Shown here: in pieces, positions 24,675-32,258 of the stretch
How positions within the stretch are numbered: position 1 is the first letter of the stretch
How the letters are laid out: each line of letters opens with the position of its first letter
Made by a program: the position numbers and the translations under genes
Notes under the pieces: generated by a model
Told to the model about the DNA's origin: nothing
The model's input: only the letters and a program-made list of their open reading frames with translations
Databases searched by the model: none
Source of the DNA: Clostridia bacterium
Lineage (GTDB): Bacteria; Bacillota; Clostridia; Oscillospirales; SIG627
DNA length: 64,000 nt
Reading direction: 5' to 3'
Assembly: GCA_017517325.1 (NCBI GenBank)
Contig: JAFWZW010000010.1
Location: forward strand, 62,001 to 126,000

Positions 24675-25415
24675 TCAAATAAACACGCGCACCCGCATAC
24701 GGCATCGGTCACTGCGGGTCCTGCCCGCTTCGCCGTCGTAATAGAACCTGCCGTAGCCTCGCACGGAAACCCTCATTCCCTCAGGTACTCCGTAGGCAGG
24801 ATCGGTAACGGTCTTCCCAACGACGCTGACCTTTTCCTTTTCCACCAATTCCTTCCCCTCCGATCGGGAAAGGTTCCAGACTGCACAGATCAGGGCGTCA
24901 AGTCGGTTGGAGGCGGCAACCACCACCCGCTCCTCAAATTGTACCGCGACTCCTTCGGGCAAGGCGGCAAGGGGAGTCACCCGAACGGCGGTGTGGCGCA
25001 CCCGCTCTAAATTTTCCTGCAAGAATGGGGCGATCTGCTCCAATACGAAAAGATAGCCACAGCGATCCTTGATGAGTATATCCCCGGTCAATTCCCGCTT
25101 GATCCCCAAATTTAACAGCGCACCCAAAAAATCCCGATGGGTCAGCTCCTCGGAAAACTTCATATCCTTGGGCGCGATCTGCAACAGGCAAAGAGTGCTT
25201 TCCCAAGGGTAGCCAAGCTCCTCCGCCCGCCCAAACACGGCAATGCACCGCTCTGCTTCGGCAAAGCCACCCTCCAGGGTGTAGGCTCCTTGAGGTAAAA
25301 GCGAAGCAAGAAGCCCTTGCTCCCCTTCGGTGAGAAAATGGCTCTCCACGTAGATCCCCCGTGTCTCTGCACGGTTATACAGCTCCAAAAGGCGCTTTTC
25401 CAATTGAGTCTCCAT
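24675..25415 (-). CDS. ylmH: YlmH-like RNA-binding protein (S4 domain)
   Basis: The 246-residue protein has an N-terminal alpha/beta region (residues 1-80 with FLTEGEQGLL), a middle domain containing THRDFLGALLNLGIKRELTGDI, and a C-terminal S4 RNA-binding domain from about 175 (RLDALICAVWNLSRSEGKELVEKEKV). This is the YlmH layout. In Firmicutes, YlmH homologues bind ribosomal RNA or tRNA, act in ribosome quality control, and usually sit in the divIVA division cluster. Here it is isolated, between a MocR-like gene and an acetyltransferase gene. Confidence 0.88.
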   Translation of the reverse strand: METQLEKRLLELYNRAETRGIYVESHFLTEGEQGLLASLLPQGAYTLEGGFAEAERCIAVFGRAEELGYPWESTLCLLQIAPKDMKFSEELTHRDFLGALLNLGIKRELTGDILIKDRCGYLFVLEQIAPFLQENLERVRHTAVRVTPLAALPEGVAVQFEERVVVAASNRLDALICAVWNLSRSEGKELVEKEKVSVVGKTVTDPAYGVPEGMRVSVRGYGRFYYDGEAGRTRSDRCRMRVRVFI

Positions 25416-25430
25416 TATAGGCTCCTTTCC

Positions 25431-26513
25431 TTACTTCTTTTCTTCCGCTCTGCGTTTTTTTCGTCGCACCCGATTCACGTGCCGTTCAAAGGCACCGCCG
25501 GAAAGAAGCTCCGCCAGTACCCGTTGCTCCAAAAGGGGCACGGTGCAGGAATAAAAGCCCAGTTTTTCTTCAAAAATAGGTAAAAGGGATGGGGGCAATA
25601 CCATATAGCCCACACGAATGGAGGGAGCAATGGTTTTGGTAAAGCTGTTGACGTAGATCACGTTTTCTCTGCGTGTCAGGGAAAACAGCGTTTCTTCAGG
25701 CTTGCGAGAAAGGGAAAATTCCGATTCGAAATCATCCTCCACCAGAAAGCGTTCTCCCTTTTCCGCCCAGGCAAGATATTCCTGTTTTTTGGAGGCGGTG
25801 GCGGTCACGCCGCTGGGGAAGGAGCGGTAAGGGGTCACGTGGATCACCTGCGCCTTTGAAGCCTTCAGTGCTTCGGATTCAATGCCGTCTTGCCCCAAGG
25901 GAAGCATTTCCAGCCTTGCGCCCATGGCGCCGTAAACAAAGCTGATCTTTTCATAGGAAGGATCCTCAACCCCGTAAAGCTTTTCTCTGCCCAAAAGTTG
26001 AACCACGAAGCCATAGAGATATTCTGCCCCGGAGCCGATGACGATCTGTTCAGGTACCGCCTTGATCCCGCGGCTTCTGGCAAGGTAAGCGGAAAGAGCC
26101 TCGCGCAGCTCCTCGCTTCCCGTTCCCGGGCTTTTTACAAGGAGGTTTTCCTCCCCGTAATCGGAGAGCACCTTTCGCACCGCTCTGGCGTATACGGAAA
26201 AGGGAAATTCTCCCTCCCTCTCCCCATCGGTACGGTGAGGAACGGGCGCCGAGCGGGGGGTGGAAAAAGCGTCACCGGGTAAAAACGTTACGTAATAGCC
26301 CTGCCGTTGCCGTGCTTGAGCATAGCCCTCGTCGCAAAGAAGGGCGTAAGCGTGCTCCACGGTAATCACGCTCACCCCCACCTCCTCCGAAAGGAGCCGC
26401 TTGGAGGGCAGGCGGTGCCCGTAGGGCAAAAGCCCGCTTACAATATCCTCCCGCAGCTGCTCGTAAAGTTGAAGATAGGCTCTTTGGGCATTGGGCTGAA
26501 TGGAATACTTCAT
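25431..26513 (-). CDS. MocR-type GntR/aminotransferase-like regulator, C-terminally short
   Basis: An N-terminal GntR winged helix (residues 10-78: RLPSKRLLSEEVGVSVITVEHAYALL) is joined to an aminotransferase-like effector domain (about 100-360) with the PLP-lysine region VNSFTKTIAPSIRVGYMVLPP. Family members run to about 460-490 residues; this one stops at 360 shortly after FERHVNRVRRKKRR, where others continue for roughly 100 residues of the small domain. It may be a decayed or altered regulator. The neighbour 15 bases downstream is ylmH, and it faces uxaC divergently. PdxR-like control of vitamin B6 genes is the known family role; nothing here supports that target. Confidence 0.85.
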   Translation of the reverse strand: MKYSIQPNAQRAYLQLYEQLREDIVSGLLPYGHRLPSKRLLSEEVGVSVITVEHAYALLCDEGYAQARQRQGYYVTFLPGDAFSTPRSAPVPHRTDGEREGEFPFSVYARAVRKVLSDYGEENLLVKSPGTGSEELREALSAYLARSRGIKAVPEQIVIGSGAEYLYGFVVQLLGREKLYGVEDPSYEKISFVYGAMGARLEMLPLGQDGIESEALKASKAQVIHVTPYRSFPSGVTATASKKQEYLAWAEKGERFLVEDDFESEFSLSRKPEETLFSLTRRENVIYVNSFTKTIAPSIRVGYMVLPPSLLPIFEEKLGFYSCTVPLLEQRVLAELLSGGAFERHVNRVRRKKRRAEEKK

Positions 26514-26562
26514 CTGGTTATATCCTTTTTTTCAAAATTGATAAAAGTATATGTTCAGTTTC

Positions 26563-26591
26563 ATTATACGCCCCTTGCCACCATTCGTCAA
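26563..26591 (-). promoter_or_regulatory. Promoter of the mocR-ylmH-acetyltransferase operon
   Basis: On the minus strand TTGACG (26586-26591) and TATAAT (26563-26568) have a 17-base spacer. Transcription would continue through three genes to the terminator near 24160. Confidence 0.8.
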
Positions 26592-26624
26592 GTTTTGAAA
26601 TTAGGGAAAATCCTTCTTTTTTTC

Positions 26625-26653
26625 TTGAAAAATAAATTGCGGTATGATATGCT
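26625..26653 (+). promoter_or_regulatory. Promoter of uxaC
   Basis: TTGAAA (26625-26630) and TATGCT (26648-26653) have a 17-base spacer, 30 bases ahead of the uxaC ATG, which has GGAGG. Confidence 0.7.
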
Positions 26654-26682
26654 AATAATTAGAAAAAATTGGAGGTATAGCC

Positions 26683-28080
26683 ATGAAATTTTTATCGGAA
26701 GATTTCCTTTTGCACACACCCGCCGCAAGAAAGCTTTATCACGACTATGCGGAAGGGCTCCCCATCATCGACTATCACTGCCACATTTCCCCCAAGGAAG
26801 TGTTTGAGGATCGCAAATTTGATAACATTTCTCAGGTTTGGCTGGGGGGCGATCACTATAAGTGGAGGATCATCCGCACCAACGGTGTTCCGGAGGAAGA
26901 GATCACCGGCTCCGCTTCGGATCGGGTAAAATTCCAGCGCTTTGCCGAGGCTCTACCCCTTGCCATCGGCAACCCTATGTATCATTGGACTCACTTGGAA
27001 TTAAAGCGCTTCTTCGGTATCGAAACGCCCTTGAACGCCGATTCTGCCGAAGAGATCTGGACCGAGTGCAACCGCCTGCTTCAGACCCCCGATTTTTCCG
27101 TTCGCGGCCTGATTCGCCGTTCCGATGTTGCGATGATCGGTACCACCGATGATCCCGCTGATTCCCTGGAGTGGCACAAGAAAATTGCGGATGAGAATAA
27201 AATGGAAACCCGCGTGCTCCCCTCCTTCCGCCCCGATAAGACCGTCAACATCGAAAAGCCCGGCTTCAAGGAAGCCGTTGAAAATCTTTCAAAAGTTGCA
27301 GGCATTGCCATCGGCAGTGCAAAGGATCTGAAAAAGGCTCTCACCGCAAGACTTGAATTTTTCTGCAGTCTTGGCTGTAAGGCCAGCGACCACGGGCTGG
27401 ATGCCGTCAGCTTCTGTAAGGGAAGCGAGGCCGAGGTAGAGGAAGCCTTCGGCAAAGCAATGACAGGAAAGCCCCTCACCGCAAGGGAAGCTGATATCTT
27501 CCGCACCGATATGCTCCTGCACTTGGGCAAGGACTACGCGAGACTGGGCGTGGTGATGCAGCTGCATTACGGCTGTCTGCGCAACAACAACACAAAAAAA
27601 TTTCAGCTTCTCGGCCCCGATACCGGCTTTGATACCATTGCTGGCGGCGGTGACGGAAAAGGACTCAACGCCCTTCTCAACGCCCTTGAAATGGAGGACG
27701 CTCTTCCCAAGACCATCATCTACTCCCTTGATCCCAAGGATAACCAGCTGATCGATACCATCATCGGCGCATTCCAGAGCACCGAATGCCCCGGCAAGAT
27801 CCAGCACGGCTCCGCTTGGTGGTTCAACGATACCAAATCCGGTATGGAGGAACAGCTCCGCTCCCTGGCAAACCTTTCCCTTTTGGGGAATTTCGTAGGT
27901 ATGCTGACAGATTCCAGAAGTTTCCTCTCCTACACCCGCCACGAATATTTCCGCCGCATTCTCTGCTCCTTCCTGGGTGATCTGGTGGATAAGGGCGAAT
28001 ATCCCGAGGATTATAAGACCCTCGGTAAGATCGTAGAAGGCATTTCCTACTACAACGCCAAGCGTTATTTTGAGCTGTAA
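26683..28080 (+). CDS. uxaC: Glucuronate isomerase UxaC
   Basis: The 465-residue enzyme converts D-glucuronate to D-fructuronate (and galacturonate to tagaturonate), the first step of uronate breakdown. The metal-binding start IIDYHCHISPKEV (His32, His34), the substrate segment NPMYHWTHLELKRFFGI, the mid-domain HYGCLRNNN and the late motif GSAWWFNDT are all typical. GGAGG lies 7 bases before the ATG. No other uronate genes (uxaB, uxuA, kdgK) are in the window. It is followed closely by an esterase gene, so the pair may act on plant or host polysaccharide fragments. Confidence 0.96.
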   Translation: MKFLSEDFLLHTPAARKLYHDYAEGLPIIDYHCHISPKEVFEDRKFDNISQVWLGGDHYKWRIIRTNGVPEEEITGSASDRVKFQRFAEALPLAIGNPMYHWTHLELKRFFGIETPLNADSAEEIWTECNRLLQTPDFSVRGLIRRSDVAMIGTTDDPADSLEWHKKIADENKMETRVLPSFRPDKTVNIEKPGFKEAVENLSKVAGIAIGSAKDLKKALTARLEFFCSLGCKASDHGLDAVSFCKGSEAEVEEAFGKAMTGKPLTAREADIFRTDMLLHLGKDYARLGVVMQLHYGCLRNNNTKKFQLLGPDTGFDTIAGGGDGKGLNALLNALEMEDALPKTIIYSLDPKDNQLIDTIIGAFQSTECPGKIQHGSAWWFNDTKSGMEEQLRSLANLSLLGNFVGMLTDSRSFLSYTRHEYFRRILCSFLGDLVDKGEYPEDYKTLGKIVEGISYYNAKRYFEL

Positions 28081-28100
28081 AACCTTTATTGGAGGTCTCT

Positions 28101-28883
28101 ATGGCACTGGTCAATTTGAACTATTATTCCATGGCGCTGAAGACCCCCGTTGACGTAAATGTTCTGCTTCCCGAAATCAAAAAGGCAGATGAGGGAGTGG
28201 GTCTCCCCCCCGTAGAGGAATACAAAACCGTATGGCTCTTTCACGGAATGAGCGGCGATCACAACTCTTGGATCCGCAGAACGGACGTGGATCTGTATTG
28301 CACCCGCCACCAGGTAGCCTTCGTTATGCCGGGCATCGGAGATCATTGGTATACCAATACCCCCTCCGGTATGCGCTATTTTGATTTCGTGGCAGAGGAA
28401 CTGCCCGACGTTTGCCGCCGCTGGTTTCGCGGTATGAGCGCAAAGCGGGAAATGAACTTCGTGGCAGGCTGCTCTATGGGCGGTTACGGTGCCTTGCGCT
28501 GTGCCCTCACCCATCCCGAAAGCTATGCAGGCTGCGGCGTTTTCAGCGGCTCACTGGATATTTGCCGCAAGGGAAGAAACGTCAATATGGACCTGTGGCG
28601 CAACCTCTTTGATTACAATATGGTCTCCCCTGATGAACTGGAGGGCACCGAAAACGATCTCTTCCACCTTGCAAAAATGAGAAAAGAAGAAGGGGCAGAC
28701 CTTCCCGCTCTTTATTTCCGTTGCGGAACGGAGGACGGGCTCATTCACGTCAACCGCCTGTATCACGATCATTTAAACAGTCTCGGCATTGACCACCAAT
28801 ACGAAGAATCCCCCGGCGCACATCAATGGGTCTTTTTCGGCCCCTCTCTTGAAAAGGCGCTTCGCTACTTTCAATCTCTCTAA
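28101..28883 (+). CDS. Alpha/beta-hydrolase esterase (EstA/FrmB-like)
   Basis: The 260-residue protein belongs to the esterase D-like group. The nucleophile elbow is GCSMGGYGAL, the acid is in CGTEDGLIHVNRLY and the base in PGAHQWVFFGPSLE; an oxyanion-type loop is WLFHGMSGDHNSWIR. No signal peptide is present, so it acts in the cytoplasm. The ATG at 28101 is used because GGAGG lies 5 bases upstream; a TTG at 28089 would place that site inside the gene. It lies 20 bases after uxaC and is probably cotranscribed. Relatives hydrolyse short-chain acyl esters, including acetylated sugars; the true substrate is unknown. Confidence 0.88.
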   Translation: MALVNLNYYSMALKTPVDVNVLLPEIKKADEGVGLPPVEEYKTVWLFHGMSGDHNSWIRRTDVDLYCTRHQVAFVMPGIGDHWYTNTPSGMRYFDFVAEELPDVCRRWFRGMSAKREMNFVAGCSMGGYGALRCALTHPESYAGCGVFSGSLDICRKGRNVNMDLWRNLFDYNMVSPDELEGTENDLFHLAKMRKEEGADLPALYFRCGTEDGLIHVNRLYHDHLNSLGIDHQYEESPGAHQWVFFGPSLEKALRYFQSL

Positions 28884-28907
28884 TCTCCCGAATAGAAAGG
28901 ATTTTCA

Positions 28908-29552
28908 ATGAAGGATCTGAACACGCTTGTAAAAAAAGCAAATCCCCTGACCGATAGCACCGCGCTGTTTCAGCTGGGCTACGGGCTTTACGCCGTGACC
29001 TGCCGCGAAAACGGGAAGGATAACGCTATGATCGCCAATACCGTTTCCCAGATCGGCTCCAATCCCGATCTGTTGGCAGTGAGCATCAACCGCGCCAATT
29101 TTTCCGCAGGGATCATCCGCCGCACGGGCAAGCTGAACGTTTCGGTGCTCACCGAGAGCGCCCCCTTTTCCCTCTTTCAGCGCTTCGGTTTCCAAAGCGG
29201 TAAGAATACCGATAAAATGGCAGGCCTCCGGTACGGCAGAAGCGAAAACAATCTCCCCTACCTGACAGAGCATTCCAATGCCTATTTTTCCCTAAAGGTG
29301 GAAGAGGTGGTGGAGACCCCCTCTCACCTTCTCTTTCTCTGCACCGTGGAGGAAAGCGTGAACCTCTCCAAGGAAAAAAGTGTTACCTATGCCTATTATC
29401 ACGCCTCGATCAAGCCAAAGAAACCCCAAAGCACCGAGAAAAAAGGCTGGGTCTGCAAGATCTGCGGCTACGTTCACGAAGGTGACGATCTCCCCGCCGA
29501 TTATATTTGCCCCATCTGCAAGCACCCCGCCTCAGACTTTGAAAAGCTTTAA
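28908..29552 (+). CDS. Flavin reductase-rubredoxin fusion (high-molecular-weight rubredoxin type)
   Basis: Residues 1-165 form an FMN-binding flavin reductase-like domain (FQLGYGLYAVTC, NTVSQIGSNPDLLAVSINR). Residues 178-214 form a rubredoxin domain with two CxxC pairs (WVCKICGYVHEG and ICPICKHPASDFEKL) that ligate one iron. In acetogens and other anaerobes such proteins pass electrons from NAD(P)H to flavodiiron proteins that detoxify oxygen or nitric oxide. The ATG follows AAAGGA. It is third after uxaC and the esterase gene and ends at a good terminator. Confidence 0.92.
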   Translation: MKDLNTLVKKANPLTDSTALFQLGYGLYAVTCRENGKDNAMIANTVSQIGSNPDLLAVSINRANFSAGIIRRTGKLNVSVLTESAPFSLFQRFGFQSGKNTDKMAGLRYGRSENNLPYLTEHSNAYFSLKVEEVVETPSHLLFLCTVEESVNLSKEKSVTYAYYHASIKPKKPQSTEKKGWVCKICGYVHEGDDLPADYICPICKHPASDFEKL

Positions 29553-29556
29553 ACAC

Positions 29557-29586
29557 AAAAAAGGAAGCGTGATCGCTTCCTTTTTT
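29557..29586 (+). terminator. Terminator after the rubredoxin fusion gene
   Basis: The hairpin GGAAGCG-TGAT-CGCTTCC is flanked by an A-run and a T-run, immediately after the stop. Confidence 0.9.
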
Positions 29587-29588
29587 CA

Positions 29589-29617
29589 TTGACACCGCCG
29601 AAAATGCCCATTATAAT
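29589..29617 (+). promoter_or_regulatory. Consensus promoter of the second acetyltransferase gene
   Basis: TTGACA (29589-29594) and TATAAT (29612-29617) are both perfect, with a 17-base spacer, starting two bases after the upstream terminator. Confidence 0.9.
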
Positions 29618-29644
29618 AGTGGGGATCAAAACGAAGGAGCCCTT

Positions 29645-30082
29645 ATGATACGTATTATTCGAAAAGAAGATCGGGAAGAGTACCTCTCTATGGTATCGGC
29701 TTTTTATGCCAGTGACGTGGTACTGGCGCCCATTCCCCGTGAAAATATGGAAAAGACCTTTGACCTTTTACTCGCAGGCACTCCCTACGCCCAAGGGTAT
29801 ATTTTCGAGGTGGAAGGGAACGTAGCGGGCTACGCTCTCCTTGCCCGCACATGGAGCCAGGAGGCAGGGGGCGAAGCCATCTGGATCGAGGAGCTTTACT
29901 GCAAGAGCGAATATCGCGGTATGGGCTTGGGTAGTGAGTTTTTCACCTTTTTGGAAGCCGAATATCCAGAAGCCCGTCGCCTGCGCCTTGAGGTGGAGGA
30001 AGAAAACGAGGGGGCCGTTCGCCTCTATGAACGAAAGGGCTTTTCCTGGTTTGATTATAAACAAATGAAAAAAGATTTCTGA
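29645..30082 (+). CDS. GNAT-family N-acetyltransferase
   Basis: The 145-residue GNAT has N-terminal MIRIIRKEDREEYL, motif A IEELYCKSEYRGMGLGSEFF with the acetyl-CoA loop RGMGLG, and a C-terminal region LEVEEENEGAVRLYERKGF. GAAGGAG precedes the ATG. It has its own strong promoter and lies directly upstream of a tRNA-Thr gene. The acceptor is unknown. Confidence 0.88.
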   Translation: MIRIIRKEDREEYLSMVSAFYASDVVLAPIPRENMEKTFDLLLAGTPYAQGYIFEVEGNVAGYALLARTWSQEAGGEAIWIEELYCKSEYRGMGLGSEFFTFLEAEYPEARRLRLEVEEENEGAVRLYERKGFSWFDYKQMKKDF

Positions 30083-30086
30083 CCCC

Positions 30087-30115
30087 TTGCTTTTTTCTAA
30101 AACCTGTGTTACAAT
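30087..30115 (+). promoter_or_regulatory. Promoter of the tRNA-Thr gene
   Basis: TTGCTT (30087-30092) and TACAAT (30110-30115) have a 17-base spacer, about 13 bases upstream of the mature tRNA 5' end. Confidence 0.75.
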
Positions 30116-30127
30116 AACTGGGTCAAC

Positions 30128-30203
30128 GCTAGTGTAGCTCAGTTGGTAGAGCAGCTGATTCGTAATCAGCAGGTCGCGTGTTCAAGTCACGTCACTAGCT
30201 CCA
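30128..30203 (+). tRNA. tRNA-Thr (anticodon CGT)
   Basis: The 76-base cloverleaf has a 7-bp acceptor stem GCTAGTG/CACTAGC, D-arm with AGTTGGTAGAGC, anticodon stem CTGAT/ATCAG around loop TTCGTAA (anticodon CGT, reading ACG), T-arm with TTCAAGT, discriminator T and an encoded CCA. It is followed by a terminator-like hairpin and an AT-rich accessory stretch. Confidence 0.95.
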
Positions 30204-30205
30204 AA

Positions 30206-30353
30206 CGAAAATCCGTTCTCGAAAGAGGGCGGATTTTTGTTTGTATTATTCATTCTTCAATATTCATCATTCATTATTCATTAAAGGAGAACGGATTTTC
30301 GAATGAATAATGAAAAATGAAGTCGCTTACGCTGATGAATAATGAATAATTAT
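30206..30353. repeat. Inverted-repeat element next to tRNA-Thr
   Basis: A perfect 15-bp inverted repeat (CGAAAATCCGTTCTC at 30206-30220, its complement at 30287-30301) encloses T-rich copies of ATTCATTATTCATT. The complementary GAATGAATAATGA-type copies follow to 30353. The left part also contains a terminator hairpin (AATCCG/CGGATTTTT) for the tRNA. No reading frame is present. The layout resembles a small non-autonomous mobile element (MITE-like) inserted behind the tRNA, but no target duplication is evident. Confidence 0.55.
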
Positions 30354-30381
30354 TGCACCTCCACCGCTTCTGTGTTATGAT
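30353..30381 (+). promoter_or_regulatory. Promoter of the zinc-ribbon membrane protein gene
   Basis: TTGCAC (30353-30358) and TATGAT (30376-30381) have a 17-base spacer. They begin exactly where the inverted-repeat element ends. Confidence 0.6.
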
Positions 30382-30406
30382 ATAAATATAGACGAGGTGA
30401 AGCATA

Positions 30407-30715
30407 ATGCATTTCAAAAACATTAAATACAGCAAATGCCCATATTGTAAAACACATGGATTGCCATTTTATAAGACAAGTTATAAATATAACCCTGTAA
30501 TAACCTGCAGATCATGTGGCAAGAGTTTCAAAGTTAATCGCGCTTTATCAATGACAATCTTAATTTCAATTGTAATATTGCTGGGAGTCACTTATCAATT
30601 GATTAATAAGTATTGGTTTGATATGCCGTCATGGATTATATATTCTTTGTGTATTGTTTTTTGGCTCGTTTTTCAATATTTTTCACCACTTGAAGAGCAT
30701 GACGAGAACGATTAA
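30407..30715 (+). CDS. Small zinc-ribbon membrane protein
   Basis: The 102-residue protein has an N-terminal zinc ribbon made of CPYC (residues 11-14) and CRSC (34-37), followed by two membrane helices at about 49-66 and 74-92. The ribbon probably faces the cytoplasm. GAGGTG lies ahead of the ATG and a plausible promoter precedes it. Base and codon use are far more AT-rich than the neighbours (many ATA, TTA, AAT codons), suggesting recent transfer. Related zinc-ribbon membrane proteins are common but uncharacterised; no function is proposed. Confidence 0.7.
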   Translation: MHFKNIKYSKCPYCKTHGLPFYKTSYKYNPVITCRSCGKSFKVNRALSMTILISIVILLGVTYQLINKYWFDMPSWIIYSLCIVFWLVFQYFSPLEEHDEND

Positions 30716-30862
30716 ACGAAGGCGATATTTTCGTGTGTTGATTGAAAAATATTTTAAGTAAAAAAACATTATATTTTCGCAAACTGTACAACAGATAAAA
30801 ATTCGAAACAAAACAAGAAAAATTTCCGGTTTTCTCTCAGTTCTTTTTCGGACACGAATGAC

Positions 30863-30898
30863 AAAAAAATAAGACAGTCGATGGACTGTCTTATTTTT
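30863..30898 (-). terminator. Terminator of the acyltransferase-like gene
   Basis: The stem AATAAGACAGTC/GACTGTCTTATT has a GATG loop, with an A-run on the left giving a U-run on the minus strand. The 150 bases between it and the zinc-ribbon gene hold nothing recognisable. Confidence 0.85.
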
Positions 30899-30903
30899 CT
30901 TTT

Positions 30904-32115
30904 TTATTCAAAATGATCGGCAATGAGCATCAGACCCGGGGTCTCGAAAATATGCCCACCTGAAAGCAAGATCTTTTTGAAGGCTCTCTGAAGCCCCGTA
31001 TTTTCGGGAAGCGCCTCCAAGGAATCCGCAGAGCAACCGGGGAATACGTAGCCGAACACAGCCTTGCCTGCGCTCTTCATGGGATAGCGGGTAAAGCGGG
31101 CGGAGAACATACTCAATTTTGACTTTTCGCCCAAAGCATCGTTGATCTCGGGGCTCATCAGCCAGGAACAGCAATACAAAGCCTTGAAATCGTATTCGGG
31201 ATAACAAGCCTTGGCTCTGGCAACTCCCTCGGTAAAGGCCTTTTCCACCGTTTCGGGGGAGAAATCCGCATCCCAGAAAATATGCGTGCTGATCACGGCA
31301 TCCCCGGGGCTGATGGCAAGGGTCCATTCCTCCTTGGAGAAGGCCTTTTTCTCCAAAGAGATCTTTCTGGAATCGGAAGGATATCCGATATATTCCGTCT
31401 CCGTTTCTTCAAATTCGGCAAGGAAGGAGCCTCCCTCCTCTTCCGCGCCCACACAGCCCAAAGGAAGGCCGCTTTTGTGAACGGGGAATGCAGTGCCGAA
31501 AACGGGCTGAAGAGCGCCGCTCTTTTTGTTTCTCAAAAAGTAAGGTGCCTTGTCGGAAAGGCGAATAGGCTGAAAGTTCAGACCGCCCCGCCCAAGGTAA
31601 AACATTTCGCCCTTGGTGAACTGGCACATCCAACCGGAAATGGGGCGAGAAACCCCCACGATCCGCGTTCTGTAATGCTCCTCCTCACGAATATAGATCT
31701 GAAAGATCTCAAGGCTTGCCAAGGCCTCTTCGTGGGTAAAGCCACGTTCACGGTAGATCTCGTAGGTGCGCTCCACACTGGGCAAGTGCACCAAAAAGGG
31801 CAGCATATCGGAAGCGGGAGTTCCCACCGATTGGGGATACTTCAATTTTCTCAAGGGCTTCATAGGGCTATCTTTAAAGTAAAGACTTACAGAATCCAGA
31901 TAAGCCTTTCGCAAGGGATCGTTTTCCAGATCCAAAAAGCCCCTGCGCACCGCTTCGTAATACTCTCCGTACAGATTAAATTTTTCGTGGAGACGGTCGA
32001 TCAGCTCCAAGGAGCAAAGCTCTCCCTCACGTTCCTTGGGAGCAGGATAATAGCCCTCGGGCAGGGGGGCGTGATCCTCCACCCCCAGAGCAAGGGTCAG
32101 TTCTTCAAAGGTCAT
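30904..32115 (-). CDS. Acyltransferase-like protein, two-domain (DUF5596/GNAT-like C-terminus)
   Basis: The 403-residue protein has a helical N-terminal half (residues 1-150 with LPFLVHLPSVERTYEIYRERGF and EEALASLEIFQIYIRE) and a mixed alpha/beta C-terminal half (about 165-400) with FQIYIREEEHYRTRIVGVSRPISGWM and an ending like a GNAT fold. I recognise the pattern of the acyltransferase-domain proteins common in Clostridia and assigned to DUF5596 plus a GNAT-like C-terminal domain; their substrate is unknown. The ATG is at 32115 and a good promoter lies upstream. It is monocistronic. The domain names are from memory and should be taken as likely. Confidence 0.65.
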   Translation of the reverse strand: MTFEELTLALGVEDHAPLPEGYYPAPKEREGELCSLELIDRLHEKFNLYGEYYEAVRRGFLDLENDPLRKAYLDSVSLYFKDSPMKPLRKLKYPQSVGTPASDMLPFLVHLPSVERTYEIYRERGFTHEEALASLEIFQIYIREEEHYRTRIVGVSRPISGWMCQFTKGEMFYLGRGGLNFQPIRLSDKAPYFLRNKKSGALQPVFGTAFPVHKSGLPLGCVGAEEEGGSFLAEFEETETEYIGYPSDSRKISLEKKAFSKEEWTLAISPGDAVISTHIFWDADFSPETVEKAFTEGVARAKACYPEYDFKALYCCSWLMSPEINDALGEKSKLSMFSARFTRYPMKSAGKAVFGYVFPGCSADSLEALPENTGLQRAFKKILLSGGHIFETPGLMLIADHFE

Positions 32116-32172
32116 AACGACACCTCAATTCTTTCAATTTTGCCTTGTTCAATAAGGAATATTCTTTTTCTC

Positions 32173-32201
32173 ATTGTATCAAAGATCCGCCTTTTATACA
32201 A
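32173..32201 (-). promoter_or_regulatory. Promoter of the acyltransferase-like gene
   Basis: On the minus strand TTGTAT (32196-32201) and TACAAT (32173-32178) have a 17-base spacer. Confidence 0.7.
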
Positions 32202-32211
32202 GTTTATTTTC

Positions 32212-32246
32212 AAAAAAGCAGGGAGATTTTTTGTCTCTCTGCTTTT
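32212..32246 (-). terminator. Terminator of the DMT permease gene
   Basis: The stem AAAAAGCAGRGAGA pairs with its complement across a 7-base loop and is followed by a U-run on the minus strand. It lies 13 bases past the permease stop. Confidence 0.8.
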
Positions 32247-32258
32247 TGATGCGTTGTA

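Noticed and set aside
30128..30203. tRNA-Thr as an integration site for a larger island.
   Set aside because: Only one small gene and a repeat element follow before core genes resume; no integrase and no repeated tRNA 3' end were found.
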